Part shown: positions 52,979 through 62,381 of the stretch, one piece after another
How positions within the stretch are numbered: the first letter of the stretch is position 1
Layout: every line of letters starts with the position of its first letter
Assembly: GCF_030733385.1 (NCBI RefSeq)
Contig: NZ_JASHJC010000001.1
Location: 186,001-250,000, forward strand
Direction of reading: 5' to 3'
Length of the DNA stretch: 64,000 bases
Origin: Roseovarius sp. MMSF_3359
GTDB lineage: Bacteria > Pseudomonadota > Alphaproteobacteria > Rhodobacterales > Rhodobacteraceae
Notes under the pieces: model-generated
What the model saw: the letters and a program-made list of their open reading frames with translations, nothing else
The model's database searches: none
What the model was told of the DNA's origin: nothing
Program-made: the position numbers and the translations under genes

Positions 52979-53707
52979 ATGGGAATTCTCGACAAACACC
53001 ATGTTCTGGAAAAGAACGTCACCCTTCTGGCGATCTTTGCCTTCCTTGTGGTCACCATCGGCGGGCTGGTGCAGATCGCACCTCTCTTCTGGCTGGAAAA
53101 CACGATCGAGGATGTGGAGGGCATGCGCCCCTACACCCCGCTCGAACTGGCCGGGAAGGACATCTATATCCGCGAGGGGTGCTATGTCTGCCACAGTCAG
53201 ATGATCCGTCCCATGCGCGATGAGGTCGAACGCTATGGCCACTACTCGCTGGCGGCGGAATCGCAATATGACCACCCGTTCCAATGGGGCTCCAAGCGGA
53301 CGGGGCCGGACCTTGCCCGCGTTGGCCTGCGCTATTCGGACGAATGGCATGTGGACCATCTGCGCGATCCGCAATCGGTGGTGCCGGAATCGGTTATGCC
53401 CAAATACGGCTTCCTCGAAGACCGCATGATCGAGGGCAAGTATATCGAGGACCGGTTGAAAACCGACCGCTTCGTGGGCGTGCCTTACACCGACGAGATG
53501 GTCGAAAACGCGCTGGCCGACTTCAAGGCCCAGGCCGACCCGGACAGCGATTATGACGGGCTCATCGAACGCTATGGCGAAACGGTGCAGGTGCGCAACT
53601 TCGACGGTGCTGCCGGTATCTCCGAAGCGGATGCCCTGATTGCCTATCTGCAAATGCTTGGGACGTTGGTTGATTTCTCGACCTTCACCCCCGTGGCAAG
53701 CCGGTAA
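52979..53707 (+). CDS. ccoO: cbb3 oxidase subunit II (cytochrome c)
   Basis: CcoO (242 residues), a membrane-anchored mono-haem cytochrome c that passes electrons to CcoN. One N-terminal helix ([20 protein letters not shown]), then the haem site [13 protein letters not shown] and the MPKYGFLED methionine ligand region. The ribosome site GGGAGGA lies eight bases upstream. Full length. Confidence 0.97.
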   Translation: MGILDKHHVLEKNVTLLAIFAFLVVTIGGLVQIAPLFWLENTIEDVEGMRPYTPLELAGKDIYIREGCYVCHSQMIRPMRDEVERYGHYSLAAESQYDHPFQWGSKRTGPDLARVGLRYSDEWHVDHLRDPQSVVPESVMPKYGFLEDRMIEGKYIEDRLKTDRFVGVPYTDEMVENALADFKAQADPDSDYDGLIERYGETVQVRNFDGAAGISEADALIAYLQMLGTLVDFSTFTPVASR

Positions 53708-53719
53708 GGGAGAAGAGAC

Positions 53720-53914
53720 ATGGAAACCTATTCATTCCTGCGTGAAATGGCGGATAGCTGGGCGCTTCTGATCCTGTTCGTGTTCTTCACCGGCGTGGTC
53801 TTCTGGGTCTTCCGGCCCGGCGCTACGAAGGTTTACGAGAACCCCGCGAACATCCCCTTCCGGCACGAAGACAAACCCGCCCCTGATGGGGACGCGGACG
53901 CCAAGGAGGCGTAA
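53720..53914 (+). CDS. ccoQ: cbb3 oxidase subunit CcoQ
   Basis: A 64-residue single-helix protein ([19 protein letters not shown]) with the polar C-terminus ([18 protein letters not shown]) typical of CcoQ, which stabilises the oxidase in the presence of oxygen. Located between ccoO and ccoP as usual. Confidence 0.93.
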   Translation: METYSFLREMADSWALLILFVFFTGVVFWVFRPGATKVYENPANIPFRHEDKPAPDGDADAKEA

Positions 53915-53919
53915 GAGAC

Positions 53920-54783
53920 ATGGTCAAGAAACCTGAAAAACAACAAGGCGATCCGGATACCACCGGCCACGAGTGGGACGGGATCGAGGAATTCAACAAC
54001 CCGCTGCCGCGCTGGTGGCTCTGGACCTTCTACGCCACCATTGTCTGGGGCATCGGATACACCATCGCCTATCCCGCCTGGCCGGGAATTTCGTCGGCCA
54101 CCGCCGGTGTCATGGGCTGGTCCACCCGGGCCAACGTCGCCGCCGATATTTCGCAGGCCGAAGCGGCCAATGCTGATATCAACGCGCGTCTGGCCGCGGT
54201 CGAGTTGACCGAGATCAGCACCGATCCGGAACTCGCGGGCTATGCCACCTCGGCGGGCGCGGCGGTCTTCAAGACCTGGTGCGCGCAATGCCACGGCTCG
54301 GGCGCTGCCGGTGCCAAGGGTTATCCCAACCTCCTGGACAATGACTGGCTCTGGGGTGGGGATATCGAGGCGATCCACGCAACCGTCGCTCACGGTATCC
54401 GTAACGAGGAAGACGACGATGCGCGGTATTCCGAGATGCCGGCCTTTGGCGAGATGCTCGAAAAGGAAGAGATCACGGCGGTCACCAACTACGTGATGTC
54501 CCTTTCGGGCACACCGCAGGACGCGAGCCAGGTCGAGGCCGGGCAGGTCGTCTATGTGGATAACTGCGCCTCGTGCCACGGTGACGAGGGGCTGGGTGAT
54601 CGAGATCAAGGCGCGCCTAACCTAGCGGATGCAATATGGCTCTATGGCGGTGACTACGACACGGTTCTCGAAACTGTCACCTATAGCCGCTTTGGCGTGA
54701 TGCCGCCCTGGACTGAGCGCCTGACCGAGGCTGAAATCCGCGCCGTCTCGGCCTATGTGCACCAGTTGGGCGGCGGCGAGTAA
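53920..54783 (+). CDS. ccoP: cbb3 oxidase subunit III (di-haem cytochrome c)
   Basis: CcoP (287 residues) takes electrons from soluble or membrane cytochromes. The N-terminus [19 protein letters not shown] and one membrane helix are diagnostic. Two haem c sites are CAQCHGSG and CASCHGDE, with methionine ligands in [10 protein letters not shown] and [10 protein letters not shown]. It ends the operon; a series of hairpins follows. Confidence 0.97.
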   Translation: MVKKPEKQQGDPDTTGHEWDGIEEFNNPLPRWWLWTFYATIVWGIGYTIAYPAWPGISSATAGVMGWSTRANVAADISQAEAANADINARLAAVELTEISTDPELAGYATSAGAAVFKTWCAQCHGSGAAGAKGYPNLLDNDWLWGGDIEAIHATVAHGIRNEEDDDARYSEMPAFGEMLEKEEITAVTNYVMSLSGTPQDASQVEAGQVVYVDNCASCHGDEGLGDRDQGAPNLADAIWLYGGDYDTVLETVTYSRFGVMPPWTERLTEAEIRAVSAYVHQLGGGE

Positions 54784-54787
54784 CAAC

Positions 54788-54946
54788 ACGCAGAGCCGGG
54801 ATTGAACCGCGCTCTGCGTCAAGAACAAGAACACCCGCAGGATCAAACCTGCGGGTTAGGCACCGGACCTTCCGTCCTGTTCGCGCGTTTCCTGGAAGGC
54901 CGGTGCCGCCCTGAATTGGGCCGCAGGGGAGATCTCTGCGGCCCAA
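54788..54946 (+). terminator. Three consecutive perfect hairpins after ccoP
   Basis: ACGCAGAGC/GCTCTGCGT (54788-54796, 54811-54819), ACCCGCAGG/CCTGCGGGT (54833-54841, 54848-54856) and TTGGGCCGCAG/CTGCGGCCCAA (54916-54926, 54936-54946). None has a U run. They may protect the cco mRNA 3' end, terminate transcription jointly, or be part of a small RNA. Between 54947 and 55191 I see no convincing gene. Confidence 0.6.
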
Positions 54947-55191
54947 ACTCTGTCTGATGGGCCCCCCTTTAGCGCACAGGGACATGGTCGCGGACCAGGA
55001 GGCGGGACATCAGCAGAGAGTTTTGCGGTCAGATGGCGGGCCGCGTCCTTGCCACTGATCAGTCCTGTGAAAAGACCCCACGCGGTGGGTCAACCCGGCC
55101 CGCGCGGCGTGACCACCTGCCGCCCCGCCACGGCCAGTGCCGCGAACGCGCCGGTGGCCGCAGGCCGAGCTCGAGCTCATAGATCACCGGG

Positions 55192-55329
55192 TTAATCACG
55201 ACGTTCTCCAACGGTGTGGGGGAAGTAGGATGCGTCGCGACGTTCGTCGAAACGGCTGCGATTTCCCCAATGGTTGCGGGTGTCGGTGCGGGTTGCGGTG
55301 TTGAAAGTTTTTGCAAATATTCCCAGCAT
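55192..55329 (-). CDS. 45-residue basic protein divergent from lysR
   Basis: A 45-residue ORF starting MLGIFAKTF and ending NRSRFDERRDASYFPHTVGE plus RRD. It is basic and polar apart from the start. AAAGGAAA lies eight bases before ATG 55329, an excellent ribosome site. Divergent from the LysR gene with about 100 bases between, the classic arrangement of a LysR regulator and its target. No family recognised. The long alternative frame over the same bases (to 55059) lacks such a start. Confidence 0.55.
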   Translation of the reverse strand: MLGIFAKTFNTATRTDTRNHWGNRSRFDERRDASYFPHTVGERRD

Positions 55330-55431
55330 GGCGTTTCCTTTCCGGGGCGTTGATTTCTGTAATCAATATTGCATTCCAACGGGTTTTCTGCGACTCAGGA
55401 AAAATGCGATAATGTAAGTTAGGATTACATA

Positions 55432-56319
55432 TTGGATTGGATCGGCTTCCCCCCGCTGTCGGCGCTCCGGGCATTCGCGGCGCTTTCCGAGACCGGCACC
55501 GCGGTTGCGGCAGGGGAGAAGTTGAACGTGAGCCATGCCGCGATCAGCCAGCAAATCAAGACACTTGAGGCGCATCTGGGCCTTACCCTCGTTGACCGCG
55601 GTGGTCGGCGCCTGTCGCTGACGCCAGATGGTCAGCAACTGGCGGATGCGCTGCTCAAGGGGTTTGGGGATATTTCCGCCACCATCGACAAACTGACAGG
55701 TGCGGATGCGAACCGGCCATTGCATATCTCGACCACGCCTATGCTCGCCGCGGCCTGGCTGATGCCGCAACTGAGCTGTTTTCACGCCGCGTATCCCGAC
55801 ATCAACCTGATCCTGAGCACCACACCCAAGGTCGAGGCGATGGACGGCGGCAACATTGACGTCGCCTTGCGATACGGCATGGGGAACTGGCCCAACCTTG
55901 CAAGTGAGCCGCTCTTTATCTCCCGGATGGTCGTCGTAGCCGCCCCTTCGCTGGTCGGGGATCAGGAGTTCTCCTCCTTCGATGAACTGGCGGATTTCCC
56001 CTGGCTTCTGGATGCGGGACTTTCCGAGGCCAATAGCTGGCTGCGCGGCATCGGCACCCTGGAAAAGCTCAGCCAGGGATCGATCCAGTTGCCCGGCAAC
56101 CTGTTGCTCGACGGCGCGCGGGACGGGCAGGGGATTGCCGTCACGGTTCACGCCTTTGCCGAAAAAGACATACAAGCCGGGCGGTTGCGCCTTCTCTTCG
56201 AAAGTGACGCTATGAAGGGCTATCACATCGTCACCCGTCCCGGGGTGCAGCGTCCGGCGCTGCAAAAATTCGTTCGGTGGCTGCGCCGACAGGTGAAAAC
56301 CTGCGAAAAAGCCAAATAG
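55432..56319 (+). CDS. LysR-family transcription regulator (GcvA-like)
   Basis: A 295-residue LTTR. The winged helix-turn-helix occupies 8-65 (LSALRAFAALSETGTAVAAG, then VSHAAISQQIKTLEAHLG). The effector domain starts with RPLHISTTPMLAAAWLMPQL and has the GcvA-like DVALRYGMGNWPNL and GLPV-like DGQGIAVT motifs. The start appears to be TTG at 55432, following AGGA; no ATG is better placed. Its target is probably the divergent small gene. It lies between ccoNOQP and ccoGHIS but has no evident link to them. Confidence 0.9.
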   Translation: MDWIGFPPLSALRAFAALSETGTAVAAGEKLNVSHAAISQQIKTLEAHLGLTLVDRGGRRLSLTPDGQQLADALLKGFGDISATIDKLTGADANRPLHISTTPMLAAAWLMPQLSCFHAAYPDINLILSTTPKVEAMDGGNIDVALRYGMGNWPNLASEPLFISRMVVVAAPSLVGDQEFSSFDELADFPWLLDAGLSEANSWLRGIGTLEKLSQGSIQLPGNLLLDGARDGQGIAVTVHAFAEKDIQAGRLRLLFESDAMKGYHIVTRPGVQRPALQKFVRWLRRQVKTCEKAK

Positions 56320-56339
56320 ATCACTTTCAGACTCAGAAT

Positions 56340-56353
56340 TTGACTCATGTCAA
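56340..56353. promoter_or_regulatory. FNR-like palindrome upstream of ccoG
   Basis: TTGACTCATGTCAA is a perfect palindrome that differs from the FNR consensus by one base per half site (C/G for T/A). It lies 63 bases before the ccoG start, a normal distance for an activator. FnrL control of ccoGHIS is known in Rhodobacter. Confidence 0.6.
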
Positions 56354-56416
56354 AGTTTCCGGCGGCCTGACCTGAGAAAACCACATCATCAGGACCCTGA
56401 ATACCGGAGTGATTCC

Positions 56417-57853
56417 GTGGCCAATAGCCAGCCCGACGCGCCTCAAAGCCTATATGCGCCCCGCGAGCCGATTTTTCCCAAGAAGGTCTACGGACCTTTC
56501 CGAAACCTGAAGTGGTGGATCATGGCGGTCACGCTGGGCATCTACTATCTCACCCCCTGGATCCGCTGGGACCGCGGCGCGAACCTGCCGGATCAGGCCG
56601 TTCTGGTCGATCTGGCCAGCCGCCGTTTCTTCTTCTTCTGGATCGAAATCTGGCCGCACGAATTCTATTTCGTCGCGGGGCTTTTGGTCATGGCGGGGCT
56701 GGGCCTCTTCCTCTTCACCTCGGCGCTTGGCCGGGTCTGGTGCGGCTATGCCTGCCCGCAAACGGTTTGGACCGATCTCTTCATCCTTGTCGAACGCTGG
56801 ATCGAAGGCGACCGAAACGCGCGCCTGCGCCTGCACCGCCAGAAGAAGATGGATTTCCGTAAGTTCAGATTACGGATGATCAAATGGATCACATGGTTGC
56901 TGATCGCGGTGGCTACGGGCGGCGCTTGGGTTTTTTACTTCGCGGATGCACCTACGCTTCTGGTAGATCTTTTCACCCTCAACGCCCATCCGGTCGCCTA
57001 CACGACCGTCGCAATCCTGACCGGTACAACCTTCCTCTTCGGTGGTTTCGCCCGCGAGCAGATCTGCATCTACGCCTGTCCCTGGCCGCGTATCCAGGCC
57101 GCAATGATGGACGAGGACACGCTTGTCGTGGGTTACCGCGAATGGCGGGGGGAGCCGCGCAAGAATTCCCCCGAGGTCAAGGCCGGTGCGACTCAGGGCG
57201 ACTGTATCGACTGCATGGCCTGCGTGAATGTCTGCCCGGTTGGGATCGACATTCGCGACGGGCAGCAGCTTGAATGTATCACTTGCGCGCTCTGCATCGA
57301 CGCCTGCGACGACATCATGGCCAAGATCGGCAAGCCGCGCGGATTGATCGACTACATGGCGCTCACCGACGAGGAAAACGAACGCGCGGGCAAACCGCCC
57401 AAGCCGATCATCAAACACATCCTGCGGCCGCGCACGATCCTCTACACCGCGCTTTGGTCGCTTGTGGGTGTGGGTCTGCTCTTTGCGCTCTTTATCCGCG
57501 CGGATATCGAGATGACCGTTGCCCCGGTGCGCAATCCAACCTTTGTGACCATGGCCGACGGGACGATTCGCAACACCTACGAGGTGCGGTTGCTGAATAA
57601 ACATGGTGAGGATCGGCTTTTTAATCTTACATTGCGGGGCGATCCCTCGATCCAGGTCACGCTGGAGGGTGTCCCCGGCAGCTCGGTCACGGTCCCGGCG
57701 GATACGACCTTCAATCAGCGGGTTTACCTGGAGGCTCCCGCAGGTTCGGCACCGGCAAACGCGGAACGCACCGAATTGCGGATATGGGTCGAAGACACGA
57801 CAAATGGCGAACGGGCCTACAAGGACACGGTCTTTAACGGAAAGGGTCAATGA
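56417..57853 (+). CDS. ccoG: cbb3 oxidase assembly protein CcoG (FixG/RdxA)
   Basis: CcoG (478 residues) is a membrane iron-sulfur protein that reduces Cu(II) for oxidase assembly. About five membrane helices, the CGYACPQTVWTD segment, and two ferredoxin-type cluster motifs (CIDCMACVNVCPVG and CITCALCIDACD). The C-terminal Ig-like domain is FixG_C. The start is GTG 56417 (VANSQPDAP). First gene of ccoGHIS. Confidence 0.97.
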   Translation: MANSQPDAPQSLYAPREPIFPKKVYGPFRNLKWWIMAVTLGIYYLTPWIRWDRGANLPDQAVLVDLASRRFFFFWIEIWPHEFYFVAGLLVMAGLGLFLFTSALGRVWCGYACPQTVWTDLFILVERWIEGDRNARLRLHRQKKMDFRKFRLRMIKWITWLLIAVATGGAWVFYFADAPTLLVDLFTLNAHPVAYTTVAILTGTTFLFGGFAREQICIYACPWPRIQAAMMDEDTLVVGYREWRGEPRKNSPEVKAGATQGDCIDCMACVNVCPVGIDIRDGQQLECITCALCIDACDDIMAKIGKPRGLIDYMALTDEENERAGKPPKPIIKHILRPRTILYTALWSLVGVGLLFALFIRADIEMTVAPVRNPTFVTMADGTIRNTYEVRLLNKHGEDRLFNLTLRGDPSIQVTLEGVPGSSVTVPADTTFNQRVYLEAPAGSAPANAERTELRIWVEDTTNGERAYKDTVFNGKGQ

Positions 57854-58311
57854 TGGCAGCAGGTGGGCAAATTACCGGACGGCATGTCCTCGCAGGGTTC
57901 GTGGGCGCGTTCGGCATCATCATCGGCGTCAACCTCGTGCTCGCCTGGAGCGCGGTCAAAACCTTCCCGGGGTTGGAGGTCAAGAACTCCTACGTCGCCA
58001 GTCAGCAATTCGATGATCGCCGTGCCGCGCAGGAGGCGCTTGGCTGGACCGTGCGCGCCGATCACGAAAGGGGTCAGCTTCGGCTGAGTATCGTCGATGC
58101 CGAAGATGCGCCCGTGGTCGTGCAATCCCTGACCGCCACCGTTGGCCGCGCCACCCATGTCTACGACGATCAGGAACCCGAGTTTACCTTTGACGGCACG
58201 GCCTATGTAGCGCCGGTTGTTTTGGGTGACGGCAACTGGAACATCCGCATGGTCGCGGTGGCCAAGGATGGCACCGAATTCACGCAGCGCGTGGTGCTGC
58301 ACAAGAAATGA
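57850..58311 (+). CDS. ccoH: cbb3 oxidase assembly protein CcoH (FixH)
   Basis: FixH (153 residues): N-terminal membrane helix (GRHVLAGFVGAFGIIIGVNL), then a periplasmic β domain with YVASQQFDDRRAAQEALGW, the typical FixH region, and GNWNIRMVA. It overlaps ccoG by four bases and ccoI by four bases. Needed for stable oxidase assembly. Confidence 0.95.
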   Translation: MMAAGGQITGRHVLAGFVGAFGIIIGVNLVLAWSAVKTFPGLEVKNSYVASQQFDDRRAAQEALGWTVRADHERGQLRLSIVDAEDAPVVVQSLTATVGRATHVYDDQEPEFTFDGTAYVAPVVLGDGNWNIRMVAVAKDGTEFTQRVVLHKK

Positions 58312-60494
58312 CCGCGACGCTGCGCCCCTCTCCCTCGGCCTGTCCGGCCTGCGCGGCGGCCCCCGCGGCTGAAGTCGTAGCCGCGCGCGGTGAGGTGGAC
58401 GCGGCGCAGATCGCCCTTTCGCTGCCGACAGTCCATTGCGCGGCCTGCATTTCCAAGATCGAACGCGCACTAAATGCTGACCCGCGGGTGACATCCGCGC
58501 GCGTGAACCTGACCCTCAAACGCGCCAGTATCGACGCCGCGCCGGACGTCACCGCACTGGAGATGGCGGCGCTTGTCGAGGGGTTGGGGTATGAAGCGCA
58601 TGAGCTTGATGCCGGCACGCTGAATGCAACGGCCACGGACAAGGCCGGGCGCGATCTGCTGATGCGCCTGGCGGTGGCGGGGTTTGCGTCGATGAATGTG
58701 ATGCTTCTGTCGGTCGCGGTCTGGTCCGGGGCGGAGGCGGCGACGCGCGACCTCTTCCACTGGATATCCGCCGCCATTGCCCTGCCGACGATCGCTTTCG
58801 CCGGGCAGCCGTTTTTCCGAAATGCCTGGGCGGCTTTGTCGAACCGGCAACTCAACATGGATGTGCCGATCACCCTGGCTATTTTGCTGGCGGTCGTCAC
58901 CTCGCTTTGGGAAACCGCCCTTTCGGGCGAACACGCCTATTTCGACGCCGCCCTGACGCTGACATTCTTCCTGCTGGCGGGCCGTTACCTCGATCACCGC
59001 ACCCGTGCCATCGCCCGGTCCGCCGCCGAAGAACTGACGGCGCTTGAGGTGCCGCGCGCGACCCGGCTGGTCGATGATGAGGAAGAGGAAGTGATGCTGG
59101 CCGATCTGGCAGTCGGTGATCTGGTTCTCGTCCGGCCCGGTGGTCGGATGCCGGTTGATGGGGAGATCATCAGCGGCATGTCGGAACTCGACCGGTCGCT
59201 TCTCACCGGCGAAACGCTTCCGGTCCTGGCTGAGCCGGGGCAGGCCGTGTCGGCGGGCGAGGTCAACCTGACCGGGCCGCTGACCATTCGTGCCACCGCC
59301 GTAGGGGCCGACACCTCACTGCACCAGATGGCCGACCTGGTGGCGATCGCCGAATCCGGCCGTTCGCGCTACACCTCGCTTGCCGACAAGGCGGCCAAGC
59401 TCTATGCGCCCGGTGTTCATATTCTCTCGGCGCTCAGTTTCTTGGGCTGGCACCTCTATAGCGGGGATGTGCGCGTGGCGCTCAATATCGCGGCGGCGGT
59501 GCTTATTATCACTTGTCCGTGTGCCCTTGGGTTGGCGGTGCCCGCGGTGACGACAGCAGCGTCCGGACGGCTCTTCCGGCGCGGGATGCTGGTCAAGGAC
59601 GCGACCGCGCTGGAGCGTCTGGCGGAAGTGGATACGGTCGTTTTCGACAAGACCGGGACCCTGACCGCCGGGACGCCGGAACTCACCAACCTGGCCGATC
59701 TGCCGCGCAAATCGCTTGGGATCGCATACGCGCTTGCACAGGGGTCATCGCATCCGCTGGCCCGCGCCATCAACCAGGCGGCCCGGCAGGCCGGCATCGC
59801 CATGGCCAAGGTAGAGGCGATCACCGAGGTGCCGGGATATGGCACGAAGGGTCAATGGGACGGGCGCGAGGTGCGCCTTGGCCGTGCAAGCTGGACCGGG
59901 GCGGAGGCCCTCCCGGTGACGGCAACCTATCTTGGTGTTGAGGGGAGCGATCCAACAGCCCTGACGTTTTCCGACCGTTTGCGTGATGGCGCGGAGGAGG
60001 CGGTCACGGCATTGCAGGAAAGCGGCAAGGAAGTCTATCTGATGTCCGGTGATACCACCCCCGCCGTCGAAGACCTGGCAAACCGCCTGGGCATTCGTCA
60101 CTGGCTGGCCGAGGCGCTGCCGGCTGATAAATCCGCGCGTATTCAGGATCTCACCAGCAAAGGTGCCAAGGTGTTGATGGTCGGGGACGGGCTGAATGAC
60201 ACGGCCGCATTGACCGCTGCCCATGTGTCGATCTCGCCCGCCACCGCACTCGACGCGGCGCGCGTGGCCAGCGATATCGTTCTGCTGGGCAACGACCTCT
60301 CGCCCGTCGCGGCGGGCTGCAAAACGGCCGAAGCGGCAACCCGCCGCATCCGAGAGAATTTCCGCATTGCAACGCTTTACAACGTGATTGCCGTGCCGCT
60401 GGCGGTGATCGGATTGGCGACGCCGCTGATTGCGGCACTTGCCATGTCCACAAGCTCGATTACCGTCTCATTGAACGCGCTCAGGCTGAGGTGA
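58308..60494 (+). CDS. ccoI: Copper-exporting P-type ATPase CcoI (FixI)
   Basis: A 728-residue P1B ATPase supplying copper for the CcoN CuB site. The N-terminal CPACAAAP cysteines and an HMA domain (VHCAACISKIE) bind copper. Eight membrane helices include the CPC motif TCPCALGLAVPA; the phosphorylation site is VFDKTGTLTAG, with HPLARAI and GDGLNDTAALTAA in the ATP and hinge regions. It overlaps ccoH by four bases. Confidence 0.97.
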   Translation: MTATLRPSPSACPACAAAPAAEVVAARGEVDAAQIALSLPTVHCAACISKIERALNADPRVTSARVNLTLKRASIDAAPDVTALEMAALVEGLGYEAHELDAGTLNATATDKAGRDLLMRLAVAGFASMNVMLLSVAVWSGAEAATRDLFHWISAAIALPTIAFAGQPFFRNAWAALSNRQLNMDVPITLAILLAVVTSLWETALSGEHAYFDAALTLTFFLLAGRYLDHRTRAIARSAAEELTALEVPRATRLVDDEEEEVMLADLAVGDLVLVRPGGRMPVDGEIISGMSELDRSLLTGETLPVLAEPGQAVSAGEVNLTGPLTIRATAVGADTSLHQMADLVAIAESGRSRYTSLADKAAKLYAPGVHILSALSFLGWHLYSGDVRVALNIAAAVLIITCPCALGLAVPAVTTAASGRLFRRGMLVKDATALERLAEVDTVVFDKTGTLTAGTPELTNLADLPRKSLGIAYALAQGSSHPLARAINQAARQAGIAMAKVEAITEVPGYGTKGQWDGREVRLGRASWTGAEALPVTATYLGVEGSDPTALTFSDRLRDGAEEAVTALQESGKEVYLMSGDTTPAVEDLANRLGIRHWLAEALPADKSARIQDLTSKGAKVLMVGDGLNDTAALTAAHVSISPATALDAARVASDIVLLGNDLSPVAAGCKTAEAATRRIRENFRIATLYNVIAVPLAVIGLATPLIAALAMSTSSITVSLNALRLR

Positions 60495-60498
60495 ACAA

Positions 60499-60657
60499 AT
60501 GAACGTGTTGGCATATCTGATCCCGATTTCGCTCCTTCTGGGCAGTGTGGGCCTGATCGCCTTTGTCTACACGGTCCGCTCGAACCAGTATGACGATCCC
60601 GAAGGCGACAGCCGCCGGATACTCAGCGACGAATACGACGAACGCCCCAAGAAATAG
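60499..60657 (+). CDS. ccoS: cbb3 oxidase assembly protein CcoS
   Basis: A 52-residue CcoS: one membrane helix (AYLIPISLLLGSVGLIAFVY) and the family motif RSNQYDDPEGDSRRIL just after it. CcoS is needed to insert redox cofactors in CcoN. It follows ccoI by four bases and ends the operon. Confidence 0.95.
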   Translation: MNVLAYLIPISLLLGSVGLIAFVYTVRSNQYDDPEGDSRRILSDEYDERPKK

Positions 60658-60664
60658 GGGCGTT
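60641..60664 (+). terminator. Hairpin at the end of ccoGHIS
   Basis: AACGCCCC (60641-60648) and GGGGCGTT (60657-60664) form a perfect 8-bp stem enclosing the ccoS stop codon, followed by CTCTCTGTCTC. A weak intrinsic terminator. Confidence 0.6.
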
Positions 60665-60696
60665 CTCTCTGTCTCGGCAATGGTGGAGTTTGAGGG

Positions 60697-62121
60697 TCAG
60701 CTTGGCCCGATCATGAAACAGGTGATCTGTTTCGCCTGAAGTCTACGGCAGGCGAGGTCGGCGGTTTCCCGGGTCAGACCCATGAAATTCGCATCATACC
60801 CGTTCGAGCGCGCCACGACCTTGCGCAGGCTGCCATCGAGCGTGCTCATCTCGTTCAATGCCGTCTGCAACAGGACCGAGCGTGCCTTGTATTGGCTGGG
60901 ATACCGGCCCACGTTGATGCCCCAATGCCGCCCGCCAGATGTGGAAAGCCGGGTCACGACTTCCTGTTCCTGCTCTGCCGCAGGAGCCTCCGACAGCACG
61001 ATCGCCTTGGGCCGCGCGGTGGGCTTGACCATCCGCAATGTGGCGGCTTCGGCCCCTTGGGGTTTCTTCAACTCGGCCACTTCTGCGGCCTGGGCGGCCA
61101 TCACGGCCTTGTCGATATCTTCCTTCGCGGCCACCAGGATGGACGTGTTGGCCGGGCGCGGACGCAGGGCCGGACGCAGGCTTTTCCTGACCGCGGCGGC
61201 GGCTGCTAGCCGGACCGTCTTGCCGACGCCCTCCGGCGTGCCGTTTCCGATCCTGCCGTAATATGCAGGGCGGGCAGGGCGGCTTATGGCGACACGCGAC
61301 GGTGCGCGCTTGAAACCGAGATCCAGAAGCTCTGCCACCTTGGCATTGCGGGTCCGCGTCGAGCGTCCGCCAAAGACCGTGGCGATGATCCGTTCCCGGC
61401 CGCGCTCTGCGCTGGCAACCAGGTTGAAGCCAGCCGCACGGGTGTAGCCCGTCTTGATCCCGTCCGCGCCACGATAGCTGGCCAACAGCTTGCGATTGGT
61501 GTGGTAAACCGTCTTGACCCCCGCATTGGCGGTCATCCGGGAAAACAGGTTGTAGTACTCGGGGTAGTCGTAAAACAGGTGCCGGCCCAGGGTCGTCATG
61601 TCACGCGCCGTCGACAGGTGTCCCGATTCCGTCAGGCCATGGGCGTTCTTGAACGTGGTGCGGGTCATGCCCATCGCCTTGGCGGTGCGGTTCATCCGGC
61701 GGGCAAAACGCGCCTCCGACCCTTCAATCGCCTCGGCAAGTGCCGTGGAGGCGTCGTTTGCGGATTTGACCGCCGCCGCGCGGATCAGGTAGCGCAACGC
61801 GATACGCTGCCCTGCCTTCAGGCCTAGTTTGCTGGGCGGTTCGCTTGCCGCGTGTTTCGAGATGCGCACCTTGGTATCAAGGCTGATCTCGCCATTCTCC
61901 ACCGCTTCGAACACGATGTAGAGCGTCATCATTTTGGTAAGGGATGCCGGGTGCAAGCGCGTGTCCGCATTTCGCGAATGCAACACTTTCCCCGATCGTG
62001 CGTCGATCACCATCGCCGCATAGGGCGCTGCTGCCGCACTCAGCGGTACGATTACCAACATCCAGATTGTGGCCAACGCCACCAGGCCCCAACGGACCGG
62101 CTGCCTGCTCCGCGCCTTCAT
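60697..62121 (-). CDS. D-alanyl-D-alanine carboxypeptidase with SPOR domain
   Basis: A 474-residue periplasmic serine peptidase (PBP5/6 type) trimming peptidoglycan pentapeptides. Signal peptide about 10-30, then active-site motifs ASLTKMMT (SxxK), KSANDAS (SxN) and GIKTGYT (KTG). After the catalytic domain comes a long Ala/Arg/Pro linker (about 270-390), then a C-terminal SPOR-like domain (HWGINVGRYPSQYKARSVLL, ACRRLQAKQITCFMI) which would target it to the septum by binding denuded glycan. The usual C-terminal amphipathic anchor is absent. Confidence 0.93.
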   Translation of the reverse strand: MKARSRQPVRWGLVALATIWMLVIVPLSAAAAPYAAMVIDARSGKVLHSRNADTRLHPASLTKMMTLYIVFEAVENGEISLDTKVRISKHAASEPPSKLGLKAGQRIALRYLIRAAAVKSANDASTALAEAIEGSEARFARRMNRTAKAMGMTRTTFKNAHGLTESGHLSTARDMTTLGRHLFYDYPEYYNLFSRMTANAGVKTVYHTNRKLLASYRGADGIKTGYTRAAGFNLVASAERGRERIIATVFGGRSTRTRNAKVAELLDLGFKRAPSRVAISRPARPAYYGRIGNGTPEGVGKTVRLAAAAAVRKSLRPALRPRPANTSILVAAKEDIDKAVMAAQAAEVAELKKPQGAEAATLRMVKPTARPKAIVLSEAPAAEQEQEVVTRLSTSGGRHWGINVGRYPSQYKARSVLLQTALNEMSTLDGSLRKVVARSNGYDANFMGLTRETADLACRRLQAKQITCFMIGPS

Positions 62122-62332
62122 GGAACTACTCTTTTCTGCCTCATGCCGCCGGTTTTCCGACTGGCTTTTGTTATGTCCTCTCAGCGTATCATAGCGATCT
62201 TGGTAAATAAAGCGTTCATTCCCAAGGAATTATTGCATGTTGTTACAGTCCCCGATCCAGATGTTGCGGAGCATGGATGCTCGTCCTACCAGAAAAGCGA
62301 TTTTGGCGAGAATGCGGCGAAGGTGACGCGAC

Positions 62333-62359
62333 AAAAAAAGGGCGCCGCAACCGGCGCCC
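62333..62359 (-). terminator. Intrinsic terminator of the ABC importer transcript
   Basis: On the minus strand GGGCGCC, a 6-base loop, then GGCGCCC followed by seven T. It lies just after the stop of the binding-protein gene at 62382. The remaining 62122-62332 shows no convincing gene. Confidence 0.92.
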
Positions 62360-62381
62360 TGATCCATGGTTGGGTATGGCG

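Noticed and set aside
55059..55379. A 106-residue minus-strand ORF (MECNIDYRNQ...)
   Set aside because: The 45-residue frame over the same bases has a far better start and ribosome site. The long frame has none and ends in Arg/Trp-rich sequence.
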